A DNA stretch of 6,675 nucleotides from NCBI GenBank assembly GCA_016201425.1, contig JACQCW010000021.1, positions 1 to 6,675 of the forward strand. The letters run 5' to 3'. Positions 5,577 to 6,675 of the stretch are shown piece by piece (position 1 is the first letter of the stretch; each line of letters opens with the position of its first letter). The DNA comes from Candidatus Vogelbacteria bacterium. GTDB taxonomy: Bacteria > Patescibacteria > Paceibacteria > UBA9973 > UBA12445. Position numbers and translations under genes: made by a program. The notes beneath the pieces were generated by a model, which saw nothing but the letters and a program-made list of their open reading frames with translations, searched no databases and was not told the DNA's origin.

Positions 5577-5580
5577 TCCA

Positions 5581-5588
5581 CACCTCCT
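5581..5588 (-). promoter_or_regulatory. Consensus ribosome binding site of the kinase gene
   Basis: AGGAGGTG, an exact Shine-Dalgarno match, stands 4 bases before the ATG at 5576 and fixes the kinase start. Confidence 0.75.
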
Positions 5589-5589
5589 A

Positions 5590-5656
5590 ATTATTTAATC
5601 GTTTGTGTAATTGTCAAAGAACAATCACCTATATACTTGTTCTACATAATATACAA
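5590..5656 (-). promoter_or_regulatory. Probable promoter region of the kinase-vWA operon
   Basis: The AT-rich gap between the kinase and rnpB must hold the operon promoter, but the boxes are ambiguous. Candidates on the minus strand: TATTAT (5651-5646) without a good -35; TTGTAT (5656-5651) with TATATA (5635-5630) at a short 15-base spacing; and TTGACA (5617-5612) with AATAAT (5595-5590), whose start site would fall on the ribosome binding site. A small dyad, ATTGT (5610-5614) and ACAAT (5621-5625), overlaps the TTGACA and might be an operator. Confidence 0.3.
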
Positions 5657-5670
5657 CACATTGTAAACCC

Positions 5671-5699
5671 TAGACAGACGTTATATTTAATGATATAGT
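5671..5699 (+). promoter_or_regulatory. Promoter of the RNase P RNA gene
   Basis: TAGACA (5671-5676, 5 of 6) and TATAGT (5694-5699, 5 of 6) are separated by 17 bases, and TG at 5691-5692 makes an extended -10. Transcription is predicted to start at about 5705-5706, exactly at the first base of the P1 helix of the RNA. It is back to back with the operon promoter region. Confidence 0.75.
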
Positions 5700-5723
5700 G
5701 CACTGGTCTTGTGTTGGATAATT

Positions 5724-5741
5724 GTCCCGATGTAAATCGGG
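5724..5741 (+). repeat. P3 hairpin of RNase P RNA, first copy of an 18-base repeat
   Basis: CCCGAT, loop GTAA, ATCGGG preceded by GT. It matches the second copy at 6000-6017 at 17 of 18 positions; the only difference is the first loop base. Confidence 0.8.
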
Positions 5742-5999
5742 GAGGAAAGTCCGAACACGCCCCATATTTATGTGGGAGAATGGTAGCGGGTAACACCCGC
5801 CATGGGCAACCATAGAGGTGCGAGCAGTGACGCTTATGTTCGAAAGAACAAAGTATCCAACTTGTTGGATAAACTCCTTGAGTAATTAAGGAGGTGAAAC
5901 GGCTAAATCCTTACCTGCGTGCAAGGCCGTATTGTAAGAAGTTCTTGCAAGGTGCCGCTTGATCCGCCAGGTAACTGGCGAGACAGATAAATAATTATC

Positions 6000-6017
6000 G
6001 TCCCGATATAAATCGGG
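6000..6017 (+). repeat. Second copy of the P3-like hairpin, inserted beside ACAGAA
   Basis: CCCGAT, loop ATAA, ATCGGG preceded by GT, lying between the 3' strand of P2 (ends 5999) and the conserved ACAGAA (6020-6025). In E. coli, from memory, only about four bases separate these elements, so this hairpin is an extra element. Confidence 0.75.
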
Positions 6018-6055
6018 ATACAGAATTCGGCTTATAGACACAAGGCAACAAAATG

Positions 6056-6096
6056 AAAAAGCTCCGGAATAAATTCCAGGGCTTTTTCTTTGTTTT
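6056..6096. terminator. Bidirectional terminator of rnpB and the ribonucleotide reductase gene
   Basis: Arms 6056-6070 and 6073-6087 form a stem of 15 pairs with one mismatch and one G-T pair. On the + strand TTTTT (6083-6087) and CTTTGTTTT follow, ending rnpB. On the minus strand the complement gives TTTTTCATTTTG after the hairpin, ending the reductase gene whose stop is at 6103. One element serves both converging transcripts. Confidence 0.85.
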
Positions 6097-6102
6097 GGAA
6101 TA

Positions 6103-6675
6103 CTACTTTTTCTCGCCTGTAACTACATCTATCTCACACAGTCCGGCAACGCACGCCAACTCCTTCGATCCTTGTGTTCTGTCATCGTACTCATAATGCA
6201 TCAACTTAGAGAAATCGATCTTTGGAAATTTCTTGGCAAGTTCATTATACTTTTCTTCTGAGATCTCCTCATACGGCGCCAACCTATACACATGATCATT
6301 TCTTGGTAAAAATGAGAGGCCTCCAACCATATCCCAATTTTCGTATACCCACGATCCAACCTTGAGCCATTCATCACTGCTTACTGAAATAGTCACAGAT
6401 GGATTATGTTCTGTAAAATTTTTCTTAACCATCATCCAATAATCAAGCTGGTCTAGTGCTGATAAGTCGTTTTTAACTATCGCACCCTTGGGTGCTGCAA
6501 TCGGGAACTCAAGCACGAAGGTGCTCGCATTCTTCTCGTCTTGTCCAACCTCAGGAGAGTATGGGACCCCTATGTCTTTAAGCATCATGAATAACGGATT
6601 ATGCCCCTCAACTCTGACTCGGCGAATATAAAACTTAGCGTGTCTTGGATGACATCCCGAAGCACAATTGAATAG
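6103..6675 (-). CDS. nrdJ: C-terminal part of class II (B12-dependent) ribonucleotide reductase (5' partial)
   Basis: The frame is open to the right edge, leaving 190 residues of the C-terminal region. Adenosylcobalamin-dependent reductases convert ribonucleotides to deoxyribonucleotides in the cytosol without needing oxygen. Family signatures are GCHPRHAKFYIRRVRV at the start of the fragment, EFPIAAPKGA, LDQLDYWMMVKKNFTEHNPS, WVYENWDMVGGLSFLP, YRLAPYEEI, PKIDFSKL, and GSKELACVAGLCEI at the end. The last holds a Cys pair with four residues between (C175/C180 of the fragment), matching the redox-active pair (C731/C736) of the monomeric Lactobacillus enzyme that re-reduces the active site. A few residues (DVVTGEKK) extend past it. 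The protein resembles the monomeric triphosphate-reductase type more than the dimeric type. Start and cobalamin site lie outside the window. It shares a terminator with rnpB. Confidence 0.92.
   Translation of the reverse strand, partial: LFNCASGCHPRHAKFYIRRVRVEGHNPLFMMLKDIGVPYSPEVGQDEKNASTFVLEFPIAAPKGAIVKNDLSALDQLDYWMMVKKNFTEHNPSVTISVSSDEWLKVGSWVYENWDMVGGLSFLPRNDHVYRLAPYEEISEEKYNELAKKFPKIDFSKLMHYEYDDRTQGSKELACVAGLCEIDVVTGEKK

Larger units (their letters stand above)
5706..6047 (+). ncRNA. rnpB: RNase P RNA (bacterial A-type, compact)
   Basis: Catalytic RNA of RNase P, which removes 5' leaders from pre-tRNAs together with the RnpA protein. The conserved 5' core GGAGGAAAGTCCG (5741-5752) and 3' core ACAGAATTCGGCTTAT (6020-6035) are both present and pair as P4 (CCGAA with TTCGG). 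P1 closes the ends (5706-5715 with 6037-6046), P2 is GATAATTGT (5717-5725) with ATAATTATC (5991-5999), and P3 is a minimal hairpin, CCCGAT/ATCGGG (5726-5741). Also recognisable are GTGAAACGG (5894-5902), GCAAGGCC (5921-5928), GCTTGATCC (5957-5965) and the AGATAAATAATTATC run before P2. Oddities: a second copy of the P3 hairpin at 6000-6017, and P15 reduced to a 7-bp hairpin (5932-5950) without GGU. About 342 bases, at the short side for A-type RNAs. Ends are predicted from P1 and the promoter. Confidence 0.95.

Noticed and set aside
5590..5617. TTGACA with AATAAT as the main kinase promoter
   Set aside because: The predicted start would fall within AGGAGGTG and destroy the consensus ribosome binding site; kept only as a weak candidate.
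1..6675. CRISPR arrays, insertion sequences, tRNA genes, phage attachment sites
   Set aside because: No regularly spaced repeats, transposase or integrase frames, tRNA cloverleaf with TTCGA-type arm, or flanking direct repeats were seen in the window.

Overview
The window looks like a small-genome bacterium of the candidate phyla radiation (Patescibacteria). This is an inference from gene content and style: a B12-dependent class II ribonucleotide reductase, a short HIT protein of the CxxC type, a compact RNase P RNA, tight gene packing and moderate base composition. UGA acts as a normal stop codon (it ends the kinase exactly where the next gene begins), which argues against the UGA-recoding lineages Gracilibacteria and Absconditabacteria.

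Left part, 1-1431. The last 30 codons of an unidentified + strand gene run in from the left edge. A G-rich spacer and a good -35/-10 promoter follow, then a complete + strand BAX-inhibitor-1 (YetJ/TMBIM) membrane protein that ends in an intrinsic terminator. Converging on it from the right is a HIT-family nucleotide hydrolase/transferase gene on the minus strand, which has its own extended -10 promoter.

Centre, 1451-5588, all on the minus strand. This is a self-contained four-gene operon, in order of transcription: a soluble Ser/Thr protein kinase, two tandem paralogous von Willebrand A (vWA) proteins, and a divergent pyruvate-kinase-like TIM-barrel protein. The kinase overlaps the first vWA gene by 8 bases, the other gaps are short, and a clear intrinsic terminator closes the unit. 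Two hairpins sit in the intercistronic gaps. Kinase plus vWA recalls the bacterial TerY-P type of phospho-signalling modules, but no PP2C phosphatase is present and a pyruvate-kinase-like partner is not something I recognise from described systems. I consider this operon the main discovery candidate. A reasonable inference is a module in which the kinase phosphorylates one or both vWA proteins, which scaffold or control the pyruvate-kinase-like enzyme or sensor.

Right part, 5671-6675. The RNase P RNA gene (rnpB) is transcribed divergently from the operon. It has a strong promoter and ends in a long hairpin that also serves as terminator for the converging minus-strand gene, the C-terminal 190 residues of a class II ribonucleotide reductase running off the right edge. 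The RNase P RNA has two odd features: an extra hairpin almost identical to its P3 stem inserted next to the conserved ACAGAA segment, and a minimal P15 hairpin without a visible GGU (tRNA-CCA-binding) loop.
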